64,000 bases of DNA. It comes from Pararoseomonas sp. SCSIO 73927 (GTDB lineage Bacteria > Pseudomonadota > Alphaproteobacteria > Acetobacterales > Acetobacteraceae). Within the stretch, counting starts at the first letter, position 1. Each line of letters opens with the position of its first letter. The stretch lies in assembly GCF_037040815.1 (NCBI RefSeq), contig NZ_CP146232.1:4062001-4126000 (forward strand), written 5' to 3'. A program made the translations under genes and the position numbers. The notes under the pieces are model-generated. The model worked only from the letters and a program-made list of their open reading frames with translations. It was not told the DNA's origin and did not search any database. Shown here piece after piece: positions 16,399 through 24,268 of the stretch.

Positions 16399-16524
16399 AT
16401 GCCCTCCCTTCCCACCCTCACCGATCCCCTGGCCCTCTCGGCCGGCGCCCTGCCGCGGCTGGCCTGGGCGGCGCTCGTCTCCGCGTTTCTCTGGGGCGCG
16501 GTCTTCTGGGCCCTCCTGGCGTGA
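16399..16524 (+). CDS. Small single-helix membrane protein coupled to a zinc ABC transporter
   Basis: Peptide of 41 residues: a hydrophilic start (MPSLPTLTDPLALSAGALPR) and one hydrophobic helix (LAWAALVSAFLWGAVFWALL). It starts just behind the Zur-like promoter, and its stop overlaps the GTG start of the ATPase gene (GTGA). It may be a real subunit or accessory of the transporter, or mainly a translated leader that couples initiation. The family is not recognised. Confidence 0.55.
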   Translation: MPSLPTLTDPLALSAGALPRLAWAALVSAFLWGAVFWALLA

Positions 16525-17249
16525 GCGGCGCGATCCGCCTCCGCGACGTCACCCTGTCGCATGACCGGCACCCGGCGGTGCACCACGTCTCCGGCGAGTT
16601 CGCGCCGGGGAGCCTGACCGCCATCGTGGGTCCGAACGGGGCGGGCAAGACGACCCTGCTGCGCGCCATCGCCGGGTTGCACCCGGTGGATGAGGGCCGG
16701 ATCGATCGGCCCGGGCGCATCGCGCTGCTGCCCCAGATGTCGGCGCTGGACCGGAGCTTCCCGATCTCCTGCCTCGATGTCGCGATGCTCGGCCACTGGC
16801 GGCGCTGCGGCGCCTTCGGGGCCGTCGCCCCCGTCGCGCGGGCGCAGGCGGAGGCGGCGCTGGATGCCGTGGGGCTGGGCGGCCTCGCGCGCCGGCCCGT
16901 GGGAAGCCTCTCCGCCGGGCAGTTCCAGCGCCTGCTCTTCGCGCGGCTGCTGGTGCAGGACGCGCCGGTGATCCTGCTGGACGAGCCCTTCAACGCCGTG
17001 GACGCCCGCACCGCTGCCGACCTGCTGCGGCTGGTGCGGGAATGGCACGGCCAGGGCCGCACGGTGGTGGCCGTGCTGCACGACCTCGACCTGGTGCGGC
17101 GGGAGTTCCCGCAGACCCTTCTGCTGGCCCGCGATGCCGTGGCCTGGTGCGGCACGGAGGAGGCGCTGGCCGCCTCCAACCGCCTGCGCGCCCGGATGAT
17201 GTCCGAGGGCTGGGACGAGGCGGCGGCGGCCTGCGACCGCGCGGCCTGA
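16521..17249 (+). CDS. Metal (zinc-type) ABC transporter ATP-binding protein, AztA/ZnuC-like
   Basis: ABC ATPase of 242 residues. Walker A GPNGAGKT lies at residues 37-44, the signature LSAGQ at 130-134, Walker B ILLDEP at 151-156, and an H-loop in VLHDLD. The histidine-rich start (HDRHPAVHH) and overall wording resemble AztA/ZnuC ATPases of zinc importers. The start is GTG at 16521, overlapping the small upstream gene by 4 bases. It works with the permease 4 bases downstream; no periplasmic binding protein gene lies adjacent. Confidence 0.86.
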   Translation: MSGAIRLRDVTLSHDRHPAVHHVSGEFAPGSLTAIVGPNGAGKTTLLRAIAGLHPVDEGRIDRPGRIALLPQMSALDRSFPISCLDVAMLGHWRRCGAFGAVAPVARAQAEAALDAVGLGGLARRPVGSLSAGQFQRLLFARLLVQDAPVILLDEPFNAVDARTAADLLRLVREWHGQGRTVVAVLHDLDLVRREFPQTLLLARDAVAWCGTEEALAASNRLRARMMSEGWDEAAAACDRAA

Positions 17250-17253
17250 TCCC

Positions 17254-18123
17254 TTGCTCTACGATCTGCTGATCGGTCCGTTCGCCGAGTTCGGCTTCCT
17301 GCGGCGTGCCCTGGTGGGCTGCCTTGCCCTTTCGGTCGCGGCGCCGCCTCTGGGCGTCTTCCTCGTCCTCCGGCGCATGAGCCTGACGGCGGATGTGCTG
17401 GCGCACGGCATCCTGCCCGGCGTCGCGGCGGGCTTCATCCTGGCCGGGCTCTCCGTCACCGCCATGTCAGTCGGCGGGTTGGTGGCGGGGCTGGTGGTCA
17501 CGCTCGGCGCCGGCGCCATCTCCCGCGCCACGGGCGGGCGGGAGGATTCGGCCCTCGCCGCGCTCTACCTCGTCGCCCTGGCGCTCGGCGTGACCATGGT
17601 CTCGGCCTCGGCGGGCTCCGTGGAGCTGACGCACCTTCTCTTCGGCAGCGTGCTCGGCGTGGACGACCCGGCGCTGTTCATGATGGCCGGCGTCGCGACG
17701 CTGACCCTGCTGGCCCTCTCGCTGGCGTGGCGCCCGCTGGTGCTGGAGTGCTTCGACCCCTCCTTCGCCGCGGCCGAGGGGGCCCGCGGCGGGGCCTGGC
17801 ACCTGCTCTTCATGGCGCTCGTGGTGCTGAACGTGCTGGCCGCCTTCCAGGCGCTGGGCACGATGATGGCGGTGGGGCTGATGATGCTGCCGGCGGTGGC
17901 CGCCCGCCACTGGGCGCGGAGCGTGGGCGGGATGGCCTACGCGTCCTCCGGCATCGCCATCCTGGCCTCCGGCGCAGGCATTCTCGTCTCCTACCACCTG
18001 GACGTGCCGACGGGGCCGGCAGTGGTGCTCTCGGCGGGGGTGGCCTGGGCGGCCTCGGTGGTCGCGGGTCCCGTGGACGGGGTGCTGGCCCGGCTATTGC
18101 GGCGCCCGCACCTGGCGGGCTAG
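17254..18123 (+). CDS. Metal (zinc-type) ABC transporter permease, AztB/ZnuB-like
   Basis: Integral membrane protein of 289 residues with about eight helices, of the ABC-3 (Mn/Zn/Fe) permease family: VFLVLRRMSLTADVLAHGIL at the start and FQALGTMMAVGLMMLPA in the conserved coupling region. Translation probably starts at TTG 17254, because homology begins at LYDLLIGPFAEFGF and there is no nearby ATG. It forms the importer with the ATPase upstream. The aztC/znuA-type binding protein that usually follows is absent; a YqhA gene on the other strand follows instead. Confidence 0.86.
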   Translation: MLYDLLIGPFAEFGFLRRALVGCLALSVAAPPLGVFLVLRRMSLTADVLAHGILPGVAAGFILAGLSVTAMSVGGLVAGLVVTLGAGAISRATGGREDSALAALYLVALALGVTMVSASAGSVELTHLLFGSVLGVDDPALFMMAGVATLTLLALSLAWRPLVLECFDPSFAAAEGARGGAWHLLFMALVVLNVLAAFQALGTMMAVGLMMLPAVAARHWARSVGGMAYASSGIAILASGAGILVSYHLDVPTGPAVVLSAGVAWAASVVAGPVDGVLARLLRRPHLAG

Positions 18124-18130
18124 CCGTTTC

Positions 18131-18727
18131 TCAGGCCCTGGCGGCGTCCTCGTCCGGACCCGTCTCCGTCCGCTGCGGCCTGCCGGGCAGGGCACCGTCC
18201 TTCTGGCCCGTCGGCACCTCGGCGCGCGGCTTGCCTTCTGGCGTTCCCTCCAGCCGGTCGGCGATCGCCAGGGCGAGCACGCCCAGAAGGAAGGCGCCGT
18301 GGATGGACAAGGCCCACCAGAGGACGCGGTCCTCCGTCTGCTTGATCTCCAGAAAGAGCTGGAGAAGGTTGATGCCGGAGATGGCGACGAGCGCCGTGGC
18401 GAGCTTGATCTTCAGGTTCCCCGGATCGACCTTCGCTACCCAGCTCATGTTCTCCTGCTCCGCCTCGTGCTTCAGGCGCGAGACAAGCGTATCCCAGGAG
18501 GAGAGGGCGACGGTGACGATCAGGGCCGCGACCAGCGAGGAATCGAGCAGGTAGAGGATCGCGAGGAGGTTGTCGTGATCCTCGGACACGAAGACCTTGG
18601 AGGCGAACTCCCACACCTTCTTCAGGAAGGCCGCCGCATAGGCGGCGAGCGCGGCGATCAGGCCGATGTAGAAGGCAGCCAGCACGTACCGGCTCGCCAG
18701 GATAATTCGGTTCAGCAGATCGCCCAT
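18131..18727 (-). CDS. YqhA/UPF0114 family membrane protein
   Basis: Protein of 198 residues with four predicted helices (VLAAFYIGLIAALAAYAAAF, LLDSSLVAALIVTVALSSW, IKLATALVAISGINLLQLF, ALSIHGAFLLGVLALAIAD) and the conserved KVDPGNLKIKLA segment of the UPF0114 family. Function is unknown. The hydrophilic tail of about 35 residues is poorly conserved in type. Start ATG 18727 matches the family N-terminus (GDLLNRIILASRYVLA). Confidence 0.85.
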   Translation of the reverse strand: MGDLLNRIILASRYVLAAFYIGLIAALAAYAAAFLKKVWEFASKVFVSEDHDNLLAILYLLDSSLVAALIVTVALSSWDTLVSRLKHEAEQENMSWVAKVDPGNLKIKLATALVAISGINLLQLFLEIKQTEDRVLWWALSIHGAFLLGVLALAIADRLEGTPEGKPRAEVPTGQKDGALPGRPQRTETGPDEDAARA

Positions 18728-18837
18728 GGCAGCGTGCTGGCATGGCCGCCCCGGCCGCGCAATGAACAAGGCAGCGATGGCGGGGCATCGCCGGGCGCTC
18801 CGCGGCGTTCCCCCCGTGTTGCGCGCGGGGAGCGACC

Positions 18838-19056
18838 ATGGCGACGAAGTGGGACGAGAGGCTGGAGCGGGCGGCGCAGTCGCGGGGGACGGTCGTGGTC
18901 CTCTGCGGCGAGGGCGACAAGGACGAGGTCGTGGAGGCGGCGCGGACGGTCGGCGCTCGCCACGGGCTGACGCCGCAGATCGACCGCCAGCCCGCCGACG
19001 GCGTGCGGGTGGGCTATCGCGACGAGAGCAACGTCGGGGACTCGCCGCTGGTCTGA
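18838..19056 (+). CDS. Hypothetical protein, 72 residues
   Basis: Short soluble protein (ATKWDERLERAAQSRGTVVV at the start, then GDKDEVVEAARTVGARHG). A GGGAG ribosome site is suitably placed before the ATG and codon use matches the neighbours, so it looks real. The family is not recognised. It lies 42 bases upstream of ridA. Confidence 0.55.
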   Translation: MATKWDERLERAAQSRGTVVVLCGEGDKDEVVEAARTVGARHGLTPQIDRQPADGVRVGYRDESNVGDSPLV

Positions 19057-19098
19057 CGCCCTGCCGCCTTGCGGCGCTTTTCGAGGGAGAGACTCTGA

Positions 19099-19449
19099 AT
19101 GGACATCCGCCGGCTCGCCGAGGAGGAGCGCCTGAGCGGCGCCGTCGTCTCCGGCGGCTTCGTCTTCCTGGCTGGGCAGGTGGCGGACGACGCCACGCTG
19201 GACGCGGAGGGGCAGACGGCCGACATCCTGGCCCAGATCGACGCCCTGCTGGCCGAGGCCGGCACGGACAAGCGCGCCCTGCTGCAGGTGCAGATCGTCC
19301 TGGCCGACATCGCCGACGCCCCGGCCATGAACCGCGCCTGGGACGCCTGGCTTGACCGCTCCGCCAAGCCCGCGCGGATGACGATCCAGGCCCCGCTGGT
19401 GAACCCGGCCTGGAAGGTGGAAATCACCGGGATCGCCCGTGCTCCATGA
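19099..19449 (+). CDS. RidA family protein
   Basis: Protein of 116 residues in the YjgF/RidA fold. GGFVFLAGQVADD and the C-terminal KPARMTIQAPLVNPAWKVEI match the family; the Arg of KPAR is at the position of the substrate-binding arginine of RidA. Family members deaminate reactive 2-aminoacrylate-type enamines, though divergent subgroups such as this may have other substrates. A GAGGGAGAG site precedes the ATG. Confidence 0.86.
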   Translation: MDIRRLAEEERLSGAVVSGGFVFLAGQVADDATLDAEGQTADILAQIDALLAEAGTDKRALLQVQIVLADIADAPAMNRAWDAWLDRSAKPARMTIQAPLVNPAWKVEITGIARAP

Positions 19450-19473
19450 TGGCCGCGCCATGATGCTCCGAAC

Positions 19474-20418
19474 GTGAGGATCGCGGCCGAGGGCGGCTGG
19501 CGACGCCCCTTCCTCGCCACCATGGGGCTGGGCGCGCTCGTCGCGGCCGGGGTGGGGGATGGCGGCGCCTGGTTCTCCCTCACCGTGCTGCTGGCGGCGG
19601 CGCTGGGCTTCGGGGTCCTGTTCCGCCTCTTCCCGAGGGGCCTGGACTTCGCCCTCGGCGCCGGAATCGGCTTTGCCACCTACGCCGCGCTGTTCTCCGT
19701 GATCGGCCGCTCCGCCCTTCCGGACGCCTCGGGTCCGGCCGTCGGGGCGGCGTTCCTGCTGCCGGTCGTCACCTTCCTGCTGGCGGTGATCCGCTGCCGG
19801 GGCTCGCTGCGCCGGATCGTGGAGGAGGGCGAGACGCCGGACGAGCTGCACCTGCGCCGGATCGGGCGGGTGCTGCTGCTGCTGGCCCTTGTCGGGGTGG
19901 CCAGCCTCTCGCTGCCCGCGAACCGGCTGGGCCCGGCCTGGCAGGATGTGGCGATCATCGGCGGCGCCGCGGTGATCGGCTGGCTCACCGCTCGCGCGGT
20001 GCGGGAACTGGTGCGGCTGCTGGTGGACATGGCGCAGCTGCTGGACGCGCTGAGCGGCCGGGCCACCGCCCTGGTGGTGCCCATCGCCGCCTACGCCGCC
20101 CTCTTTTCCCTCATCACCATCGTCTTCGCCTGCTTCTTCCGGATCTCGGACGGCCTCTCGCGCCACCCCCTCTTCGCGGGGCCGGACGGGCCGATCCGGC
20201 TTGGGTTCCGGGACGCGCTGCACTTCAGCCTCGTGACCATCTCCACCGTGGGCTACGGCGACATCTGGCCCACGGATGACGGGGCGCGGATCCTGGCCGC
20301 CGTGGAGGTGCTGGCGGGGCAGGTCCTGCTGCTGTTCGGCTTCTACGAGATCACGCGCAATCGCCTCTCCGACGACGGGGGCGCGGAGGACAAGAATGGT
20401 GCGGGCAAGGAGGGTTAG
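19474..20418 (+). CDS. Two-helix potassium channel family protein
   Basis: Membrane protein of 314 residues. The C-terminal pore module has the K+ selectivity filter TISTVGYGDIWP (TVGYGD at residues 258-263) between two helices (VVPIAAYAALFSLITIVFAC and ILAAVEVLAGQVLLLFGFYE). About six further hydrophobic segments precede it, so it is longer than simple two-helix channels. The likely start is GTG 19474; ATG 19522 is an alternative. It may contribute to potassium or membrane-potential control. Confidence 0.82.
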   Translation: MRIAAEGGWRRPFLATMGLGALVAAGVGDGGAWFSLTVLLAAALGFGVLFRLFPRGLDFALGAGIGFATYAALFSVIGRSALPDASGPAVGAAFLLPVVTFLLAVIRCRGSLRRIVEEGETPDELHLRRIGRVLLLLALVGVASLSLPANRLGPAWQDVAIIGGAAVIGWLTARAVRELVRLLVDMAQLLDALSGRATALVVPIAAYAALFSLITIVFACFFRISDGLSRHPLFAGPDGPIRLGFRDALHFSLVTISTVGYGDIWPTDDGARILAAVEVLAGQVLLLFGFYEITRNRLSDDGGAEDKNGAGKEG

Positions 20419-20517
20419 GGGGCTGGACAGACGCCCACCCGCCGCCGCATTTGCGTCCCCGTTTCGCCGCCGCTCCGCTCTATGGGGGTGGGCGGTGCGG
20501 CGCGACGGAGATCGATC

Positions 20518-21519
20518 ATGGAAGGGAACTGGCGCGGAAGGCGCGTGCTCGTCACGGGCGGCGCGGGCTTCCTGGGCTCGGCGCTGTGCCACGCCCTGGG
20601 CGCGGCGGGCGCGGAGGTGGTGACGCTGGACGCGCTGCTGCCCGGCACGGGCGCGCGGCGCGCCAACCTGGAGGGCAGCGGCGCCCGGCTGGTGGAGGGC
20701 GACCTGCGCGACGCCGAGCTGGACGGGCTGACCGAAGGGCTGGACGTGCTGTTCAACATGGCCGGCCAGACCAGCCACGCCGGCAGCATGGCCGATCCCT
20801 TCACGGACCTGGCGATCAACGGGCACGCGCAGCTGCGGCTGATCGCGGCGCTGCGGCGGGGATCGCCCCGCGCGCGGGTGGTCCACGCCTCCACCCGGCA
20901 GTTCTACGGCCGCCCGCAGGTGCTGCCGGTGCCGGAGAGTCACCCCATCGTCCCGCCGGACGCCAACGGCGTGTCCAAATTCGCCGCCGAGCAGTACTGG
21001 CTGCTGGAGGCCCGCGTGCACGGCCGCCCCGTGACCGCGCTGCGGCTGACGAACTGCTACGGCCCGCGCATGCGGGTGATGGATGCGCGCCAGACCTTCC
21101 TCGGCATCTGGGTGCGCCGGGTTCTGGAGGGTGAGCCCTTCGAGGTCTGGGGCGGCGCGCAGCTGCGCGACTTCTCCTACGCCGACGACGTGGTGGCCGC
21201 CTTCATGGCCGCGGCCGAGGCGCTCGAGAGCCGCCCGGAGGAGGCCTCCGGCCGCTCCTTCAACATCGGGGGCGACGCCCCGATCAGCCTGCAGGCGCTG
21301 GGCGACGCCATGGTGGAGGCGGCGGGGGCGGGGCGCTACACCCTGCGCGAGTTCCCGGCCGAGCGGGCCTCCATCGACATCGGTTCCTACCACGCCGACG
21401 ACCGCGCCTTCCGGGCGCTGACGGGCTGGGCCCCGCGCGTGCCGCTGCCCGAGGGGCTGCGCCGCACCGTGGAGTGGTTCCGGCCGCGCCTCCCCCACTA
21501 TCTCACCGAAGCCAGCTGA
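20518..21519 (+). CDS. NAD-dependent epimerase/dehydratase family protein (NxxxK variant)
   Basis: Extended SDR of 333 residues. The GGAGFLG dinucleotide loop is at 14-20, ASTRQFYG at about 124-131, and NGVSK at 150-154, where most relatives have YxxxK; the catalytic tyrosine position is Asn150. LRLTNCYGPRMRVMDARQT and LRDFSYADDVV fit nucleotide-sugar epimerases or dehydratases. A GGAG site 8 bases before ATG 20518 decides the start. It sits 10 bases before a sugar aminotransferase, so the pair probably makes an amino-deoxy sugar. Confidence 0.85.
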   Translation: MEGNWRGRRVLVTGGAGFLGSALCHALGAAGAEVVTLDALLPGTGARRANLEGSGARLVEGDLRDAELDGLTEGLDVLFNMAGQTSHAGSMADPFTDLAINGHAQLRLIAALRRGSPRARVVHASTRQFYGRPQVLPVPESHPIVPPDANGVSKFAAEQYWLLEARVHGRPVTALRLTNCYGPRMRVMDARQTFLGIWVRRVLEGEPFEVWGGAQLRDFSYADDVVAAFMAAAEALESRPEEASGRSFNIGGDAPISLQALGDAMVEAAGAGRYTLREFPAERASIDIGSYHADDRAFRALTGWAPRVPLPEGLRRTVEWFRPRLPHYLTEAS

Positions 21520-21529
21520 GGAGCGCCCT

Positions 21530-22678
21530 ATGAGCGCGCAGGACACCATCGTTCCACAGGCCGATCTCGGCGCCGCCTACCGCGCGCAGAAGGGGGAGAT
21601 CGATGCCGCGGTGGCGCGGGTGCTCTCCAGCGGCTGGTACATCCTGGGGCAGGAGGGCGAGGCCTTCGAGGCGGAGTACGCCGCCTGGCTCTCGGCCGGG
21701 CAGGGCGCGCCCGCCATGCAGGCGGTGGGCTGCGCCAACGGCACGGACGCGATCGCGCTGATCCTGCGCGGCCTCGGCATCGGGCCGGGCTGCGCGGTCG
21801 CCACCGTGTCCCACACCGCCGTCGCGACGGTGGCCGCGATCGAGATGGTGGGCGCGACGCCGGTCCTGATCGACATCGACCCCCGCACCTTCTGCATGGA
21901 CATGGAGGAGCTGAAGGCCGTGCTGGCGAGCCCGCCGCCCGGCCTGCCGCCGATCCGCGCCGTGGTCCCCGTGCACATCTACGGCCATCCCTGCGACCTG
22001 GACGCCATGCTGGAGACCTGCCGGAGCGCGGGCGTCGCGGTGGTGGAGGACTGCGCGCAGGCGCATGGCGCGCGCCTCGGCGGCCGGATGGTCGGGACGA
22101 TCGGCGACGCGGCGGCCTTCAGCCTCTATCCCACCAAGAACCTCGGCGCGCTCGGCGATGGCGGCATCACCGCCACGCCGGACGCGGCGCTGGCGAGGCG
22201 CATGGCGGCCCTCCGGCAGTACGGCTGGCACACCCGCTACATCTCGGACGAGCCGGGCGTGAACTCCCGCCTCGACGAGATGCAGGCCGCCATCCTGCGC
22301 GTGCGGCTGCCGGGGCTGGACGCGAACAACGCCCGCCGCCAGGCGATCGCGGCCGCCTATGACGAGGCCCTGGGGGACGGCCCCTACGCCGCGCCCTACC
22401 GCGCACCGGGTGTGGAGCACGTCTTCCACCAGTACGTGCTGCGCGTGCCGGAGCGCGAGGCGGTCATGGCGCGGTTGCGGGCCTCCGGCGTAGCGACCGC
22501 CGTCCATTATCCCGTGCCGGTGCACGAGCAGGGCGCCTATGCCGGGCGGATCGCCACCGGCCCGAAGGGCTGCGCCGAGACCTCCCGCGCCGCGGCGGAG
22601 GTGATGAGCCTGCCGGTCTTCCCGGAGATGACGGGGGCGCAGCTGGACAAGGTCTGCGCGGCGCTGCGGAGCCTCTGA
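21530..22678 (+). CDS. DegT/DnrJ/EryC1/StrS family aminotransferase
   Basis: PLP-dependent sugar aminotransferase of 382 residues. The Schiff-base lysine is Lys203 in YPTKNLGALGDGG, and VVEDCAQAHGA carries the PLP-binding aspartate. GCANGTDAIALIL and YGWHTRYISDEPGVNSRLDE are further family motifs. It would aminate a nucleotide-linked keto-sugar made by the preceding epimerase/dehydratase. Product stereochemistry cannot be read from sequence. Confidence 0.92.
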   Translation: MSAQDTIVPQADLGAAYRAQKGEIDAAVARVLSSGWYILGQEGEAFEAEYAAWLSAGQGAPAMQAVGCANGTDAIALILRGLGIGPGCAVATVSHTAVATVAAIEMVGATPVLIDIDPRTFCMDMEELKAVLASPPPGLPPIRAVVPVHIYGHPCDLDAMLETCRSAGVAVVEDCAQAHGARLGGRMVGTIGDAAAFSLYPTKNLGALGDGGITATPDAALARRMAALRQYGWHTRYISDEPGVNSRLDEMQAAILRVRLPGLDANNARRQAIAAAYDEALGDGPYAAPYRAPGVEHVFHQYVLRVPEREAVMARLRASGVATAVHYPVPVHEQGAYAGRIATGPKGCAETSRAAAEVMSLPVFPEMTGAQLDKVCAALRSL

Positions 22679-22682
22679 GCGG

Positions 22683-23426
22683 TCAGCCGAAGCCGCGCGC
22701 GATGAGCTGGGCGCCGAGGGCGAGGAGCCCGAAGTAGAACCAGCGGCGGAAGGTCTCCGGGCTGATCCGCTTGCGTGCGGCGTTGCCCAGCGCCATCCCC
22801 GCCATCGCGGGAATGAGACAGAGGGCGGAGGCCCAGGCCAGGCCGTCGCTGTAGACGCCGGCCTGCCCGAAGGCGCTGGCGAGGCCGACCATGGTGACCG
22901 TGAAGGAGAGGCCGAGCGCCTGCACCATCTGGTCCCGCGGCAGGCCGAGCGAGCCGAGATAGGGCGCCAGGGGAATCACGGACACCCCTGTGGCCCCGGT
23001 GACGACCCCCGTGGCGGCGCCGGCCAGCGGCCCGGCCCAGCCCTCGTGCTGCGGCGGCAGGCGGGGGAAGGGGCGGGGGCGCAGGCCGATGGCCGCGTTG
23101 GCGATCAGCGCCGCGCCCAGCCCCGCGAGCGCGAGGCGCGGGTTGCCGTTCGTGAGCAGGCCGGAAGCCAGCCAGGTGCAGGTCCCCGCCAGGAGCAGCA
23201 TCGGCCAGAGGCGCCGGACCATCGCCCCCAGCCCAGGCCCGCTCGCCATCTGCCAGATGTTCGTCACGATGGTCGGGAAGAGCAGCAGCGCCGCCGCCTG
23301 CGCCGGCGGGATGGCGGAGCCGAGCAGCCCCATGGCGACGGTGGGCAGGCCCAGCCCGATCACGCCCTTCACGAAGCCCGCCAGGGTGAAGGTGAGCGCG
23401 GCGAGGGCGATGAAGGTGATGTCCAA
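22683..23426 (-). CDS. Sulfite exporter TauE/SafE family protein
   Basis: Membrane protein of 247 residues with about eight helices. The two inverted family repeats are visible as TLAGFVKGVIGLGLPTVAMG and GVVTGATGVSVIPLAPYLGS. Members export sulfite, sulfoacetate or other organosulfur anions; the substrate here is unknown. It faces an ArsR-type regulator gene with a gap of about 120 bases, so that regulator may control it. Confidence 0.87.
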   Translation of the reverse strand: MDITFIALAALTFTLAGFVKGVIGLGLPTVAMGLLGSAIPPAQAAALLLFPTIVTNIWQMASGPGLGAMVRRLWPMLLLAGTCTWLASGLLTNGNPRLALAGLGAALIANAAIGLRPRPFPRLPPQHEGWAGPLAGAATGVVTGATGVSVIPLAPYLGSLGLPRDQMVQALGLSFTVTMVGLASAFGQAGVYSDGLAWASALCLIPAMAGMALGNAARKRISPETFRRWFYFGLLALGAQLIARGFG

Positions 23427-23548
23427 GGCGTCTCTCCCGGTGGCGCCCCGTCAGGCTGCGCCGGGGGCGCCGCGGGATGCTTCGGCACCGGCCGTAGCAT
23501 GGGCGCGGCGGCGGAGGTATCCGGGAGGGGAACGATCGGGGACGCGCC

Positions 23549-24268
23549 ATGGTCACGACTGCCGCGCTGGCCGAGACCGCCGCCGCATTGGGCGAGCCCG
23601 CGCGGGTAGCGATGCTCGGCGCCCTCATGGATGGCCGCGCGCTGACCGCGGGGGAGCTGGCCGCCGTGGCCGGGGTGGCGCCCACCACCGCCAGCGGCCA
23701 CCTTTCCCGGCTGCTGGAGGCGGGGCTGCTGGCGGTGGAGCGCCAGGGGCGGCACCGCTACCACCGCTTGGCCTCGCCCGAGGTGGCGCGGGTGCTGGAG
23801 GGGCTGATGGCGCTCTCCGCCGCGCGCCCCGAGCCGCGCCGCCCCTCGAGGACCGGCCCGCGCGACGCGGCGCTGCGGGAAGCCCGCACCTGCTACGACC
23901 ACCTGGCCGGGCGGCTGGCCGTGGGCATGGCGGACGCGATGGTGGCGCGCGGGCAGATCCAGCTCTCCCCCGATGGCGGCGCGCTGACGGATGCCGGGGC
24001 GGGCTTCCTGCAGGGCCTCGGAGTGGCGGTGCCGGAGGCGCGCGGCCGCCCCTTCTGCCGCCCCTGCCTGGACTGGAGCGAGCGGCGCCCGCACCTGGCC
24101 GGCGCGCTGGGCGCCGCGCTGTGTCGGCGCTGCCTGGAGCTGGGCTGGATGCGGCGGGTCTCAGGCTCCCGCGCGCTCGACGTGACCCCGGCCGGCCGGC
24201 TGGGGCTGCGGCAAGCCTTCGGGCTGGACCGGGCGGATCAGTCCTCCACGATCTCCGCGGCCCGGTAG
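23549..24268 (+). CDS. ArsR family helix-turn-helix regulator with four-cysteine C-terminal domain
   Basis: Protein of 239 residues. Residues 10-75 form an ArsR-type winged helix (ALGEPARVAMLGALMDGR, VAPTTASGHLSRLLEAGLL). The longer C-terminal domain has CRPCLDWSERRPHLAGALGA and, about 20 residues on, CRRC: Cys170, Cys173, Cys192 and Cys195 make a possible metal or redox site. It is divergent from the TauE/SafE exporter. Its last 31 bases overlap the end of serB on the opposite strand. Confidence 0.83.
   Translation: MVTTAALAETAAALGEPARVAMLGALMDGRALTAGELAAVAGVAPTTASGHLSRLLEAGLLAVERQGRHRYHRLASPEVARVLEGLMALSAARPEPRRPSRTGPRDAALREARTCYDHLAGRLAVGMADAMVARGQIQLSPDGGALTDAGAGFLQGLGVAVPEARGRPFCRPCLDWSERRPHLAGALGAALCRRCLELGWMRRVSGSRALDVTPAGRLGLRQAFGLDRADQSSTISAAR

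Noticed and set aside
18712..21549. A 945-codon open frame on the minus strand
   Set aside because: It is antisense to ridA, the K+ channel and the epimerase, with low-complexity His/Arg/Gln-rich translation typical of shadow frames in GC-rich DNA.
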